The position numbers and the translations under genes were made by a program. A stretch of DNA of 64,000 bases from Labilithrix sp. (GTDB lineage Bacteria > Myxococcota_A > Polyangia > Polyangiales > Polyangiaceae). Where the stretch lies: positions 1 through 64,000 of the forward strand of contig JAHBWE010000016.1 in the NCBI GenBank assembly GCA_019637155.1, in the 5' to 3' direction. This document shows positions 35,901 through 43,911 of the stretch, one piece after another. Below the pieces are notes generated by a model that worked only from the letters and a program-made list of their open reading frames with translations, made no database searches and had not been told where the DNA came from. The first letter of the stretch is position 1; each line of letters begins with the position of its first letter.

Positions 35901-36977
35901 ACCCGCGACGCGGAGGTGGTGCTCGGCTGGTTCGGCGGGCTCGCGAAGTCGGTGCCGTTCACGGGCGCGATGCCGGAGGCGCTCGAGATCTGCGAGGCCG
36001 TGATCGCGCGCGTCGATCAAGGCTCGCCCGCCGGCACGCCGGAGGGCGATCGCCGCCGCGTCCGCGTGCGCATCGACGCGGGGCGCATCCTCGGCACGGT
36101 CCACCTCTTCGACGCCGCGCGCGCGCAGCTCACGAGCGCGGAGGCGATCGCGCAGCGTCACGCGGAGCTCGTGAAGTCGGCGCTCGTCGCGGCGGCGGAG
36201 CTCGCCGGGCGGCAGGGCGACTTCAAGCGCTCGCTGACGCTCCTCGAGCGCCTCCAGACCGCGCTCGGCACCTCGAACGACGAGCCGGAGAAGAAGGCGG
36301 AGGAGCACAAGCTCCTCGTGAGCCTCGTCCAGGCGAACGCGGCGACGGGCGATCACGCGGCCGCGATGCGCCACTTCGAGCGCGCGTGCGCGGTCCTCCC
36401 CGACGAGCCGACCGCGATCTGCGAGCGGCACAAGCTGAAGGCGCTCATCGACTACTTCGCGCGCGACTTCCGCGCCGCCGCGCTCGACTCGGAGAAGGCG
36501 ATCGACTGCGCGCGCGGCCTCGGCCTGCAGTACGAGGTCGCGATCAACCTCCACAACCTCGCCGACGCGCTCGTCGTCCTTCAGGACTACCCGCGCGCGT
36601 ACGGCGCGCTGAAGCAGTCGGTCGCGCTCTGCGACGAGCTCGGCTACGAGCGCCTCGCGAGCCACAACCGCATGTTCCTCGCGTTCCTCGACGCGCTCGC
36701 GGGCGATCCCGACGCGGACAAGATCCTGATGCAGGGGATCCGCTACGCCGAGTCGAACGACTTCACGTGGGACGTCCTCGGCGGGCGCCAGCTCCTCGCC
36801 CGCCTCCACGTCCAGCGCGGCGACGCGGACGCCGCGCGCCTCGAGTACCAGAAGCTCCGCGACCTCGCGCGCGCCGCCGGCAACCGCCTCATCGCCGACG
36901 ACTGCGGCACCGCCCTCCGCGCGATGGGCGCGCCGGTCAGCTACCCGCCGCCGCCGATGCCGCCGGGCGAGAGCTGA
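32919..36977 (+). CDS. multidomain Ser/Thr kinase, cyclase-like, AAA-type ATPase and TPR protein
   Basis: The protein is 1352 residues long and starts at GTG 32919, overlapping the preceding stop by four bases. The kinase domain (~1-300) has LGQGGMAEVF, Lys40 (VVIKRIL), H154-L-D156 (HLDVSPQN; Arg of HRD is Leu and the usual Lys is Ser), TDFGIAK and GYMSPEHASG. Residues ~395-530 look like a degenerate class III nucleotide-cyclase domain (GERAAETITRYGGRVV, GLHVGRIHV). A STAND/AAA ATPase follows (FVGRRDEL, Walker A G576-S583 with Lys582, Walker B region around Asp703, FAWDSAGS). The rest (~870-1352) is TPR-like helices. This PknK/LuxR-like architecture suggests a large cytoplasmic signalling hub. 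Confidence 0.9.
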   Translation: MNTTFGRYRLLERLGQGGMAEVFKAKSYGVEGFEKVVVIKRILPELAQSEEFVSMFIHEAKLAVRLSHANVVQVFDLGLAPGTVHGGMPTPDAYYMAMEYVNGLDLATLLARCRRSQTQVPIEMAVYVAAEVAKGLDHAHRRRDEQNQPLNIVHLDVSPQNVLLSLEGEVKVTDFGIAKARGALEAAEVEDTRSHRLQGKYGYMSPEHASGDAIDARSDLFSLGAVLYEMLTGVNPFTAPTSFETLRRVQACEYPPLELLRADIPAELVTIAKMALAKEPNDRFADAGRMYEALLSFLYSQRRRFSAHDLADFLGSFRAPEETAPNVVLDAEQGPSQERTPVEVPASRRDLPSVTKVEVAGPVVDVERAAELGERREVTALAIELPAPRGASLPPAGEGTSLGERAAETITRYGGRVVTREVEQITALFGVDDPDGRDTEIATRCALVVLRSLAGARQPSAGLHVGRIHVSSDGKPTEDERLTALVATARDLARVREGMCAISASAMRQVRNLFVFDTLAESRPGVSATTTLLVKEVRGTSEAFGKFVGRRDELRVVGEMLASATRRTASVLTVRGDHGTGKSRLLYEVERRLQKGGYNVGWYLATCLPRGTDLPLSGIQGMLQTLCGIAEGDAESRIRQVGPRLRALGLQDDEVSAVLATLGAASSGKRPPAAGNAKGVLANAFTRIVQRLCEDRPHAFAWDSAGSMDADSYALLDKVLARIPQARALIVLSARAGFSHPLEKLASHTRLDLTDLKPEEAEKLVAVRLGVSRVPPELLRFVRERAGGHPQMIEEVLKALTEARAVTAADGSVVTMKLVGQDLSLPKTLRGLVASRIARLDPRARAILQSAAVLGDPLNAAVLGQMTNAEMVILDKSLAVLKDHGFLVQTGPLELRFASPTVREVVVDALTAEAAREMHAAAGLALENALGAQGAEPAHPAEHSARIATHLYSAGERDRAALWFARSAERRLEAGQYDSATRDFARAIELSDLSTRDAEVVLGWFGGLAKSVPFTGAMPEALEICEAVIARVDQGSPAGTPEGDRRRVRVRIDAGRILGTVHLFDAARAQLTSAEAIAQRHAELVKSALVAAAELAGRQGDFKRSLTLLERLQTALGTSNDEPEKKAEEHKLLVSLVQANAATGDHAAAMRHFERACAVLPDEPTAICERHKLKALIDYFARDFRAAALDSEKAIDCARGLGLQYEVAINLHNLADALVVLQDYPRAYGALKQSVALCDELGYERLASHNRMFLAFLDALAGDPDADKILMQGIRYAESNDFTWDVLGGRQLLARLHVQRGDADAARLEYQKLRDLARAAGNRLIADDCGTALRAMGAPVSYPPPPMPPGES

Positions 36978-36989
36978 GCCTCGTCACGC

Positions 36990-37325
36990 TCAGCACTTGC
37001 ACGGTACGTCCGGCAGCCCGCCTTCCTTGCACTGCGCCGCCTTGAGGTCGGTGATGCACTTGTCGACCTCCTCGTCGGTGCAGACGGACGGGTTGTCGAG
37101 GTCCTCCTTGCGCTTCTCCTTCACTCCGTCCTTCGTCCTCTTGATGCAGTCGTCGTCGCCGCCGGGGTATGCCTGCAGGTACTTCTCCTCTCCGTAACAC
37201 TCCCTGCCCTTCGCGCAGATCGCGGGCGTCGTCTTGTCGATGACCTCCTCGGCGGAGGGGTTGGGAGAGCACGCGACGAGGAGCGGAAGGAGGAGGACGG
37301 TGGAGCGGGAGAGTGTCTTTTGCAT
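36990..37325 (-). CDS. small Cys-rich lipoprotein
   Basis: The protein is 111 residues long. The signal is MQKTLSRSTVLLLPLLVAC with a clear lipobox. The mature part is charged and helical with seven Cys residues (AICAKGRECYGEE, DDCIKRT, SVCTDEEVDKCITD, AQCKEGG, VPCKC) likely to form several disulfides. It starts 6 bp after the response-regulator gene, so the two are very probably one transcript. It converges on the multidomain kinase gene with 12 bp between stops. Unknown function. Confidence 0.75.
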   Translation of the reverse strand: MQKTLSRSTVLLLPLLVACSPNPSAEEVIDKTTPAICAKGRECYGEEKYLQAYPGGDDDCIKRTKDGVKEKRKEDLDNPSVCTDEEVDKCITDLKAAQCKEGGLPDVPCKC

Positions 37326-37331
37326 GATGCC

Positions 37332-37919
37332 TCAGTGTTGGTTCAGGAGATCGATCGCGAGGAGCGAGAGGTTCGTGTAGTCCGTCTTCTGCAGCAGCCG
37401 GCGGACGTGCGTCTTGAAGGTGTTGTGCGCGATGCCGGTCTCTTCGATGTAATCTGCACGCGTCTTGCCGCGGACGGCGAGCTCGAGGATCTCGACCTCG
37501 CGGCTCGAGAGGTTCCAGCGCTGGCGCGCCTGCTCGCAGATCGCGTGCGCGCGGTCGTGCGTCTTTCGCCGGACCGCCTCCGCGACGAAGGGCGCGAGCT
37601 CGCTCGAGCCGCACGGCTTGCTCACGAAGCGCGCGTCGAGCGTCGCCGCGGAGTTCACCGTCTCGTGGTCCATCGCGCCGGAGAGGACGACCGCCGGCGC
37701 GGCGATGCCTCGCCCGCGGAGGTTCGCGAGGAAGTCGAGGCCGGAGCCGTCACCGAGCCGCACGTCGATGAGGAAGCCGTCCCACTCCTTGCTCAGCTCG
37801 CGCTCCGCCGTCGCTCGCGACGGGGCCTCGATGCACGCGCCGTAACGGTTCAGCATCTGCCTCAACGCACGGCGCACGAGCGTGTCGTCGTCGACGATGA
37901 GAAAAGAGAGTCCCCCCAT
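37332..37919 (-). CDS. orphan response regulator with LuxR-type HTH
   Basis: The protein is 195 residues long. The receiver domain has the acidic pocket D10/D11, phospho-acceptor Asp52 (FLIDVRLGDGSGL), Ser80 and Lys101 (FVSKP). The output HTH is LuxR-like (LSSREVEILELAVRGKTRADYIEETGIAHNTFKTHV; key pieces LSSREVEILELAVRGKT and HNTFKTHVRRLL). No histidine kinase gene is adjacent, so the partner is elsewhere. It is divergent from the SNF2 helicase gene, with 48 bp between starts, and leads the small lipoprotein gene. Confidence 0.9.
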   Translation of the reverse strand: MGGLSFLIVDDDTLVRRALRQMLNRYGACIEAPSRATAERELSKEWDGFLIDVRLGDGSGLDFLANLRGRGIAAPAVVLSGAMDHETVNSAATLDARFVSKPCGSSELAPFVAEAVRRKTHDRAHAICEQARQRWNLSSREVEILELAVRGKTRADYIEETGIAHNTFKTHVRRLLQKTDYTNLSLLAIDLLNQH

Positions 37920-37967
37920 AATTGTCGCAGACTACCCCAATGCGGCGCCCGTGCTAAGCACGCGTTG

Positions 37968-40895
37968 ATGCTCGACGCCGTTCGGAAGGCCTGCCTCCCG
38001 GCCATCTGGTCGCAGGGGGTCAAGCTCGCGCGCGAGAACGCCGTCGCGCGCACCTCCGAGAGCGACGGTGAGGCGACGTTCCGCGTTCGCGCCGCCACGC
38101 ACCCCGTCGCACCGACCGTCACGCTCTACTTCGAGGACGAGGAGTGGTCGTGCGACTGCGGCGGCAAGGTCGATCCGTGCCCGCACGTCGCCGCCGCTGC
38201 GATCGCGCACGAGAGCTTGCCGAAGGGCGCGAGCGCCGCCGCCGAGAGCGCGGCCGCCACGATCGGCTATCGCCTCGCCGCGCGCGACGGGCGGCTCACG
38301 CTCGCGCGCGTCATCGTCCGCGCCGGCAAGCCGGACGAGCCGATCCGTGGCTCGGTCGCCTCCGATCCGTTCCGGATCAAGAACCGCGATCTCGCGCCGA
38401 CGCACGACGACGTCCGGATCGATCGCGTCGTCGCGTCGACGTCGCGCGATCAGGTCCCGCTCGAGCGCATGAGCGACGTGCTCGACGCGCTGTCGAGCGC
38501 GGCCGACGTGACGCTCGACGGCGCGCCGATCCGGACCTCCTCCGAGCGCGTCAAGCCGCGCGCGACGGTGAGCGACGCGCCGAACGGCGGCTTCACGCTG
38601 AAGGTCGAGAAGGACCCGCGCGTCGAGGCCGTCGTCGCGCTCGGCGTCGCGAAGGTGAGCTCGATCCTCCGGCCCCTCGGCGAGACGTCGACGACGGGCG
38701 AGCGGCTGGAGCGCCTCCCGCTCGTGCGGACGTTCGCGCGCAACGAGGAGACCGAGCTCGTCACCCGCGTCATCCCCGAGCTCGAGAAGTCGATCGAGGT
38801 CACGATCGCGACGACACGCCTCGCGAAGAAGTCCGTCCACGCGCGCCCCCGCATCGAGCTCGACCTCTCGCACGTCGAGGGCCACACGCTGAGCGTCCTC
38901 CCGCTCCTCGTCTACGGCGATCCTCCGATCGCGCGCGTCGACGGCGATCAGGTCGTCTCGCTGAAGCGCGGCGGCGACGTGCCGGTCCGCAAGCTCGATC
39001 AGGAGCGCGCGCTCGTCCAGCGCCTCCGCGCGGAGCTCGATCTCGTGCTCGGCCGCCGCGTCCATTTCCAGGGCGCGGAGGCGACGCGCTTCGCCGCCCG
39101 CATCCGCGCGTTCCAGGACCTCGTCGGCGAGCACGAGCACGCGGAGGTCTTCGAGGGCGCGCCGCTCCACGCGCGCCTCGTCGTCACCGACGACGGCGCG
39201 TTCGACGTCGAGCTCGAGAGCGAGGTCGTCGACGACAAGACGGGGCAGCGCAAGAAGGCGGACCTCGCGCTCGTCCTCCGCGCGTACAAGGACGGGCTCG
39301 ACGTCGTGCCGCTCGACGGCGGCGGCTGGGCGCCGCTCCCCGCGGGCTGGCTCGCGCAGCACGGCGCGCGCGTCGCCGATCTCCTCGCCGCGCGCGATCC
39401 CGAGACGAAGAAGCTCCCGCGCGCTGCCTTCGTCGATCTCGCCGCGCTCGCCGACGCGCTCGGAGAGCCGCGCCCCGCGGTGACGAGCAAGCTCGCGCCG
39501 GTCCTCGACGGGTTCGAGGGGATCCCGAAGGCGGCGCTGCCGGCGGACCTCCACGCGACGCTCCGCGACTACCAGGCGCGCGGCGTCGACTGGCTCGCGT
39601 TCTTGCGCGGCGCGGGGCTCGGCGGCGTGCTCGCAGACGACATGGGCCTCGGCAAGACGCTGCAGGCGATCTGCGCGCTGCCGGCGGGCAGGCGCGCGCT
39701 CGTCGTCTGTCCGAAGAGCGTCGTCTACAACTGGCAGGCGGAGCTCGCGCGCTTCCGCCCCGGCCTCTCGGTCCACGTGTTCCACGGCCCGACGCGCGCG
39801 CTCGATCCGAAGGCCGACGTCACGCTCACGACCTACGCCGTGCTCCGGATCGACGCGGAGCTCCTCGCGAAGGAGAGCTGGGACACCGTCGTCCTCGACG
39901 AGGCGCAGGCGATCAAGAACGAGGCGAGCCAGACCGCGCGCGCGGCCTTCGCGCTCTCGGCCGACTTCAAGCTCGCCCTCTCCGGCACCCCGGTCGAGAA
40001 CCGCCTCGAGGAGCTGTGGAGCGTGATGACGTTCGCGAACCCCGGCCTCCTCGGCGGGCGCGCGAGCTTCCAGGATCGCTATGTGTCCCCGATCGCGAGT
40101 CACGACGAGGACGCGGCCGCGCGGCTCCGCGCGAAGATCCGTCCCGTCGTCCTGCGGCGGATGAAGCGCGACGTGCTCCCCGAGCTCCCGCCGCGCACGG
40201 ACGTCGTCCTCCACGTCGAGCTCGATGAGGAGGAGCGGATCGTCTACGACGCGGTGCGCGCGGCGACGAAGAAGGAGCTCGCGGCGAAGCTCGCCGAGGG
40301 GGCTGGGGTCCTCGCCGCGCTCGAGGCGCTCCTCCGTCTGCGCCAGGCCTCGTGTCACTCCGCGCTCGTGCCGGGACAGAAGGCGGAGGGCTCCTCGAAG
40401 GTGGAGGCGCTCCTCGGCGCGCTCGAAGACGCGGCCGCGGGCGGACACAAGGCGCTCGTGTTCTCGCAGTGGACGAGCCTCCTCGATCTCGTCGAGCCGC
40501 ACCTTCGCGCCGCCGGCATCCGCTTCACGCGCCTCGACGGCTCGACGAAGGACCGCGGCGCGGTCGTCGACGCGTTCCAGGATCCGAGCGGACCGCCCGT
40601 CCTCATCGCGTCGCTCAAGGCGGGCGGCACCGGCCTCAACCTCACCGCCGCCGATCACGTCTTCCTCCTCGATCCTTGGTGGAACCCCGCGGCCGAGGAT
40701 CAGGCCGCCGATCGCGCGCATCGCATCGGGCAGGACCGCCCGGTGATGGTCTACCGCCTCGTCGCGAAGGACACGGTCGAGGAGCGGATCCTCGCGCTGC
40801 AGGAGAAGAAGCGCGCGCTCGCCGACGTCGCGCTCGGCGAGGCCGGCGCCGCCGCCGGCGTCACGCGCGAGGACCTGCTCGCGCTCCTCGAGTGA
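37968..40895 (+). CDS. SWI2/SNF2-family helicase with N-terminal SWIM zinc finger
   Basis: The protein is 975 residues long. ATG 37968 begins the protein just before a SWIM finger: C62-x-C64-x6-C71-x-H73 (CDCGGKVDPCPH). Residues ~85-520 are an uncharacterised linker region typical of bacterial SWIM-SNF2 proteins. The helicase core has Walker A with Lys563 (DDMGLGKT), DEAQ with D644-E645 (VVLDEAQAIKN), ALSGTPVENRLEELW, and C-terminal lobe motifs SQWTSLLD, GGTGLNLTAADHVFLLD and DRAHRIGQDRPV. These enzymes move on DNA or remodel DNA-protein complexes with ATP; the cellular role in bacteria is little known. Confident family call. Confidence 0.93.
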   Translation: MLDAVRKACLPAIWSQGVKLARENAVARTSESDGEATFRVRAATHPVAPTVTLYFEDEEWSCDCGGKVDPCPHVAAAAIAHESLPKGASAAAESAAATIGYRLAARDGRLTLARVIVRAGKPDEPIRGSVASDPFRIKNRDLAPTHDDVRIDRVVASTSRDQVPLERMSDVLDALSSAADVTLDGAPIRTSSERVKPRATVSDAPNGGFTLKVEKDPRVEAVVALGVAKVSSILRPLGETSTTGERLERLPLVRTFARNEETELVTRVIPELEKSIEVTIATTRLAKKSVHARPRIELDLSHVEGHTLSVLPLLVYGDPPIARVDGDQVVSLKRGGDVPVRKLDQERALVQRLRAELDLVLGRRVHFQGAEATRFAARIRAFQDLVGEHEHAEVFEGAPLHARLVVTDDGAFDVELESEVVDDKTGQRKKADLALVLRAYKDGLDVVPLDGGGWAPLPAGWLAQHGARVADLLAARDPETKKLPRAAFVDLAALADALGEPRPAVTSKLAPVLDGFEGIPKAALPADLHATLRDYQARGVDWLAFLRGAGLGGVLADDMGLGKTLQAICALPAGRRALVVCPKSVVYNWQAELARFRPGLSVHVFHGPTRALDPKADVTLTTYAVLRIDAELLAKESWDTVVLDEAQAIKNEASQTARAAFALSADFKLALSGTPVENRLEELWSVMTFANPGLLGGRASFQDRYVSPIASHDEDAAARLRAKIRPVVLRRMKRDVLPELPPRTDVVLHVELDEEERIVYDAVRAATKKELAAKLAEGAGVLAALEALLRLRQASCHSALVPGQKAEGSSKVEALLGALEDAAAGGHKALVFSQWTSLLDLVEPHLRAAGIRFTRLDGSTKDRGAVVDAFQDPSGPPVLIASLKAGGTGLNLTAADHVFLLDPWWNPAAEDQAADRAHRIGQDRPVMVYRLVAKDTVEERILALQEKKRALADVALGEAGAAAGVTREDLLALLE

Positions 40896-40904
40896 GTCTT
40901 CTTG

Positions 40905-40972
40905 CTCTCCCGCCGGGGTCTCTCCGCGCGCGGGGCGCGCTCCGCCGCCCCGGGCCCCCGAGAGGGCGGGAG
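40905..40972. repeat. GC-rich inverted repeat after SNF2 gene
   Basis: CTCCCGCC at 40905-40912 pairs with GGCGGGAG at 40965-40972, and the intervening ~50 bases are almost all G and C with further pairing options (GCGCGCGGGGCGCGC). It lies 10 bp past the SNF2 stop. There is no T-run after it, so it is not a canonical intrinsic terminator, but it could stabilise the 3' end or pause transcription. Confidence 0.4.
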
Positions 40973-41037
40973 TCGCGGGGCTGCGGAAGAAATGACTATT
41001 CTCGGCTCGTGCGCGGGGTGGAAGAATACGGGCCGTC

Positions 41038-41367
41038 GTGGCCGTCGGGGCGTCCACCAAGAAGAAGCGGGTGCGGCCGGAGCTCGCAGCTCCGGTCGGG
41101 CTCGCCGCGGCGCGCCTGGCGGCGGGCGTCGACGAGCTGGTCCTGTTCACGTGGCCGGGCTCGCGCGACTCCGATCCGTCCGGCGTCACGCTCAGCCGCG
41201 CGGAGCGTGAGGTGCTCGCGGGCGTCGTCCGCGGCGCGTCGAACCGCGAGATCGCGCGCGCGCGCTTCGTCTCCGAGCGCACCGTCGCCAACCAGGTCGC
41301 GAGCGTCCTCCGCAAGGTCGGGGCGCGTTCGCGTTACGAGCTCATTCGGCGCTTCGCGGAGACATGA
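41038..41367 (+). CDS. small LuxR-type HTH protein
   Basis: The protein is 109 residues long, starting at GTG 41038. The first ~50 residues are a basic leader without a recognisable sensing domain (MAVGASTKKKRVRPELAAP). The rest is a LuxR/GerE-type HTH (LSRAEREVLAGVVRGASNREIARARFVSERTVANQV; pieces LSRAEREVLAGVVRGASNRE and FVSERTVANQVASVL). Its stop overlaps the next gene's ATG (ATGA at 41364-41367). Translational coupling to another LuxR-type regulator suggests they act together, possibly as a heterodimer. DNA-binding without a sensor points to control by expression level or partner. Confidence 0.8.
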   Translation: MAVGASTKKKRVRPELAAPVGLAAARLAAGVDELVLFTWPGSRDSDPSGVTLSRAEREVLAGVVRGASNREIARARFVSERTVANQVASVLRKVGARSRYELIRRFAET

Positions 41368-42449
41368 TCGCCGGTGACCGTCGCGCGTCGCGGATCGTCG
41401 AGGCGGCCTACCGCTGGGCGCCGACCGACGAGGCGTGGCTCTCGGGCATCGCGGACGCCGCGTCCGCGCTCGACGTCGGCGGCGGCGTGGCCGCGTACAT
41501 CGTCGCGCTGCGCGGCAAGCCGTGCCTGACCGCGCGCGCGGTGAGCGGCGCCGCCGCGTCCGACGTCGACGCGATCGCGGCGCTGACGTCGTCGTTCTCT
41601 CCGCGCCTCGCGCGCGCGATCTACGAGCCGACCGAGTTCGCGGGCAACGCGGCGCACCGGCTCGAGCGCCTCGTGGCCGCGTTCGGCACGACGCGCACGG
41701 AGGTGGAGGACCGCGCCGGCTGCGCGTTGCCGGCGATGTGGGCGCTCATCGGCGGCGACCCGCGGCGGCGCGCGGTGAACGTCGCCGTCTTCGGCGCCGG
41801 CCGCGTCACGGCGACCGACCCATACCCGAAGCGCCGCATCGCCCGCCGCCTCGGCCTCGTCGCCGCCCACCTCGGCGCCGCCCTCCGCCTTCGCGACACC
41901 CTCGCACCCCCCGCCACCACGACGCGCCGCCGCGCCGCCGCGCCGCCGGCCGAGTCGGCGCTCCGCGCGAGCGGCCGCGTCGCCGTGCCGCCGGCCGCGG
42001 GCGACGCTGCGACGGAGGCGGTGCTTACGCCGAGCGGGCGCGTCGTTCATGCGGTGGGGGCGGCGGTGTCGCATCGTCGCGAGCTCGCTGCCGCGGTGCA
42101 GCGGATGGAGCGCGCGAGGTTGCGTCGCACGTCGGACGCGGAGGCGCTCGAGCTCTGGCGCGCCCTCGTCGCCGGTCGATGGTCGATCGTGGAGATCGAC
42201 GAGCGCGACGGGAAGCGCCTCCTCCTCGCGCGCAAGAACACCATCGACGGCCACGAGCTGGCGACGCTGGACGACCTCGAACGCGACGTGGTCTGGCTCG
42301 TCGCGATGGGCCACTCGCTCAAGTACGTCGCCTACGAGCTCGGCATCTCCGTCCAGACGGTGACCCGCCGCCTCGGCCACGCCCTCCGCGCCCTCGGCGT
42401 CGCCAGCCGCCGCGACCTCGTGCGCTTCTTCGCCGGCCAGCGCGCGTGA
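41364..42449 (+). CDS. LuxR-type regulator with uncharacterised N-terminal domain
   Basis: The protein is 361 residues long. Its ATG is inside the stop of the preceding small HTH gene. The N-terminal ~170 residues form an alpha/beta domain I cannot name (EAAYRWAPTDEAWLSGIADAA, MWALIGGDPRRRAVNVAVFG), perhaps GAF-like. A Pro/Ala/Arg-rich linker follows, then a region resembling a second small domain (VVEIDERDGKRLLLARKN-like strand). The last ~60 residues are a LuxR-type HTH (LDDLERDVVWLVAMGHSLK, LGISVQTVTRRLGHALRALG). Probably a ligand- or redox-responsive transcription factor. Confidence 0.75.
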   Translation: MIAGDRRASRIVEAAYRWAPTDEAWLSGIADAASALDVGGGVAAYIVALRGKPCLTARAVSGAAASDVDAIAALTSSFSPRLARAIYEPTEFAGNAAHRLERLVAAFGTTRTEVEDRAGCALPAMWALIGGDPRRRAVNVAVFGAGRVTATDPYPKRRIARRLGLVAAHLGAALRLRDTLAPPATTTRRRAAAPPAESALRASGRVAVPPAAGDAATEAVLTPSGRVVHAVGAAVSHRRELAAAVQRMERARLRRTSDAEALELWRALVAGRWSIVEIDERDGKRLLLARKNTIDGHELATLDDLERDVVWLVAMGHSLKYVAYELGISVQTVTRRLGHALRALGVASRRDLVRFFAGQRA

Positions 42450-42545
42450 CGCCGGGGTGTTGCGACTTTCGACGACGGGCGCCGCGCCGCTCGAGGGGAC
42501 GGTGTGCGCGGTGCGCCGCGCGAAATCGTCTCTATACTTCCTCGG

Positions 42546-43898
42546 GTGCGTCGGCTCTTGCTCGGCGGTCTGGTCTCGGTCCTCGCGCTCACCGCTTGCG
42601 AGCGGCCGTACCTCGGGAAAGACGGCAAGGTCTATTTCCCGGAGAAGGGCCTCCACGGCGCGTCCGTCATCACCGAGAACGGCGTCGAGTTCCACGATCG
42701 CCTCGACGTCCCCGAGCGCGTCGTCTCGAAGGACCCGAACGAGCCGTGGCGCGCGCCGCTCGGCTTCATCCTCCCCGCCGACGGGCGCTTCACGCAGACG
42801 AGCAAGCCCCACGTCCTCGCGACGCCGGGGCTCGCGATCGTCGTGCGCGCGAGCGACACGCGCGTGCCTTCGTGGGGCGGCGAGGTCCTCGTCCGCGTCG
42901 ACGTCATCGCGCCGGCGGCGGAGGGCACCGCGCGCTGGGGCGAGAACGTCGCGATCGTGTTCGACGGCACGAGCCCCGACACGACCGCCCTCGCCGACGT
43001 CGCGCTCGAGCGCCTCGCCGGTCGCGACCGCGTGTCGATCGTCGACGCCCGCGGCGCGCGCATGGTCGTCCCCGCGATGCCCGCGTCGAACCGATCGATG
43101 GCCGTCGCCGCGCTCGGGACGCAGATGCGCGGAGCCTCGCGCGCGCCGCGCAACCTCCCCGCCGCGATCGCCGCCGCCGGCCGCGCCGTCGCCGGCGCGA
43201 ACGTCAACCAGCGCGTCCTCTTGCTGACCGATCAGGGGCTCGGCCCGGCCGACGCCGCCGCCGTCGAGCAGCTGAAGCAGCGCGGCGTCCACGTCGCCGT
43301 CGTCTCGACGCGCGGCGCCCTTGACCTCGACGAGCGGAGCGAGCAGGTCCGCGAGGCGATCCCGGCCGCGGGCATGACGATGTTTCGCAGCGTCTCGCTC
43401 ACGTTCGAGGGGACCCCCGCGCCGTCGCACGTGATCGAGGTGTCGGGCGGCGAGGCGGTCTGGCGCCTCGACGCGGGCGAGGTCATCCTCGGCAACGTGC
43501 GCGCGGGCGAGGCGCGCACCGAGATCCTCCGCGTCACCGTGCCGGCGTGGGTGCCGAACGAGAAGTTCCACTTCACCGTCACCGCCCGCGTCGACGACCT
43601 CACCTGGGGCGGGCCGCGCGAGTTCTCCGCCGAGGTGCCGTGCGTCTACGACGACGACATCGAGCGCATCGCGAAGTCGCGGCACGGCGACGTCATCGCG
43701 TACGCGTCGGCGATGGCCACGCTCCGCCGCATCGATCGCGCGTTCGCGGGGCAGGAGGTCACCCGCGCCGGCGGCCTCCGCAAGATCGCCGAGATGCACG
43801 CGCGCTCGATGCAGCTGCTCGCGCGCGACACCCGCGACTTCGCGACGATCGAGCAGGCCGACATGCTCGCCGCGCTCCTCAACGCGACGCGGCCATGA
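42546..43898 (+). CDS. lipoprotein with degenerate von Willebrand A-like domain
   Basis: The protein is 450 residues long. GTG 42546 starts the signal (VRRLLLGGLVSVLALTAC). The middle (~120-270) resembles a VWA fold: a strand and loop NVAIVFDGTSPDTTALADVA at the position of the MIDAS (DGTS replacing DxSxS), then ALGTQMRGASRAPRNLPAAI and a strand RVLLLTDQGLG. A following beta-domain (FHFTVTARVDDLTWGG) and helical C-terminus complete it. This suggests a surface or periplasmic adhesion/scaffold protein. It converges on the solute-binding lipoprotein gene, with 13 bp between stops. Confidence 0.7.
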   Translation: MRRLLLGGLVSVLALTACERPYLGKDGKVYFPEKGLHGASVITENGVEFHDRLDVPERVVSKDPNEPWRAPLGFILPADGRFTQTSKPHVLATPGLAIVVRASDTRVPSWGGEVLVRVDVIAPAAEGTARWGENVAIVFDGTSPDTTALADVALERLAGRDRVSIVDARGARMVVPAMPASNRSMAVAALGTQMRGASRAPRNLPAAIAAAGRAVAGANVNQRVLLLTDQGLGPADAAAVEQLKQRGVHVAVVSTRGALDLDERSEQVREAIPAAGMTMFRSVSLTFEGTPAPSHVIEVSGGEAVWRLDAGEVILGNVRAGEARTEILRVTVPAWVPNEKFHFTVTARVDDLTWGGPREFSAEVPCVYDDDIERIAKSRHGDVIAYASAMATLRRIDRAFAGQEVTRAGGLRKIAEMHARSMQLLARDTRDFATIEQADMLAALLNATRP

Positions 43899-43911
43899 GC
43901 GACGTGAGCGA

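Noticed and set aside
32628..36809. A very long open frame of about 1390 codons on the minus strand opposite the multidomain kinase.
   Set aside because: It is Arg/Glu/Leu-rich with no domain motifs, and is the expected antisense shadow of a GC-rich gene with strong third-position bias; the plus-strand kinase/ATPase has clear motifs.
40905..40972. An intrinsic terminator after the SNF2 gene.
   Set aside because: A strong GC hairpin is possible but no T-run follows, so I list it only as an inverted repeat.
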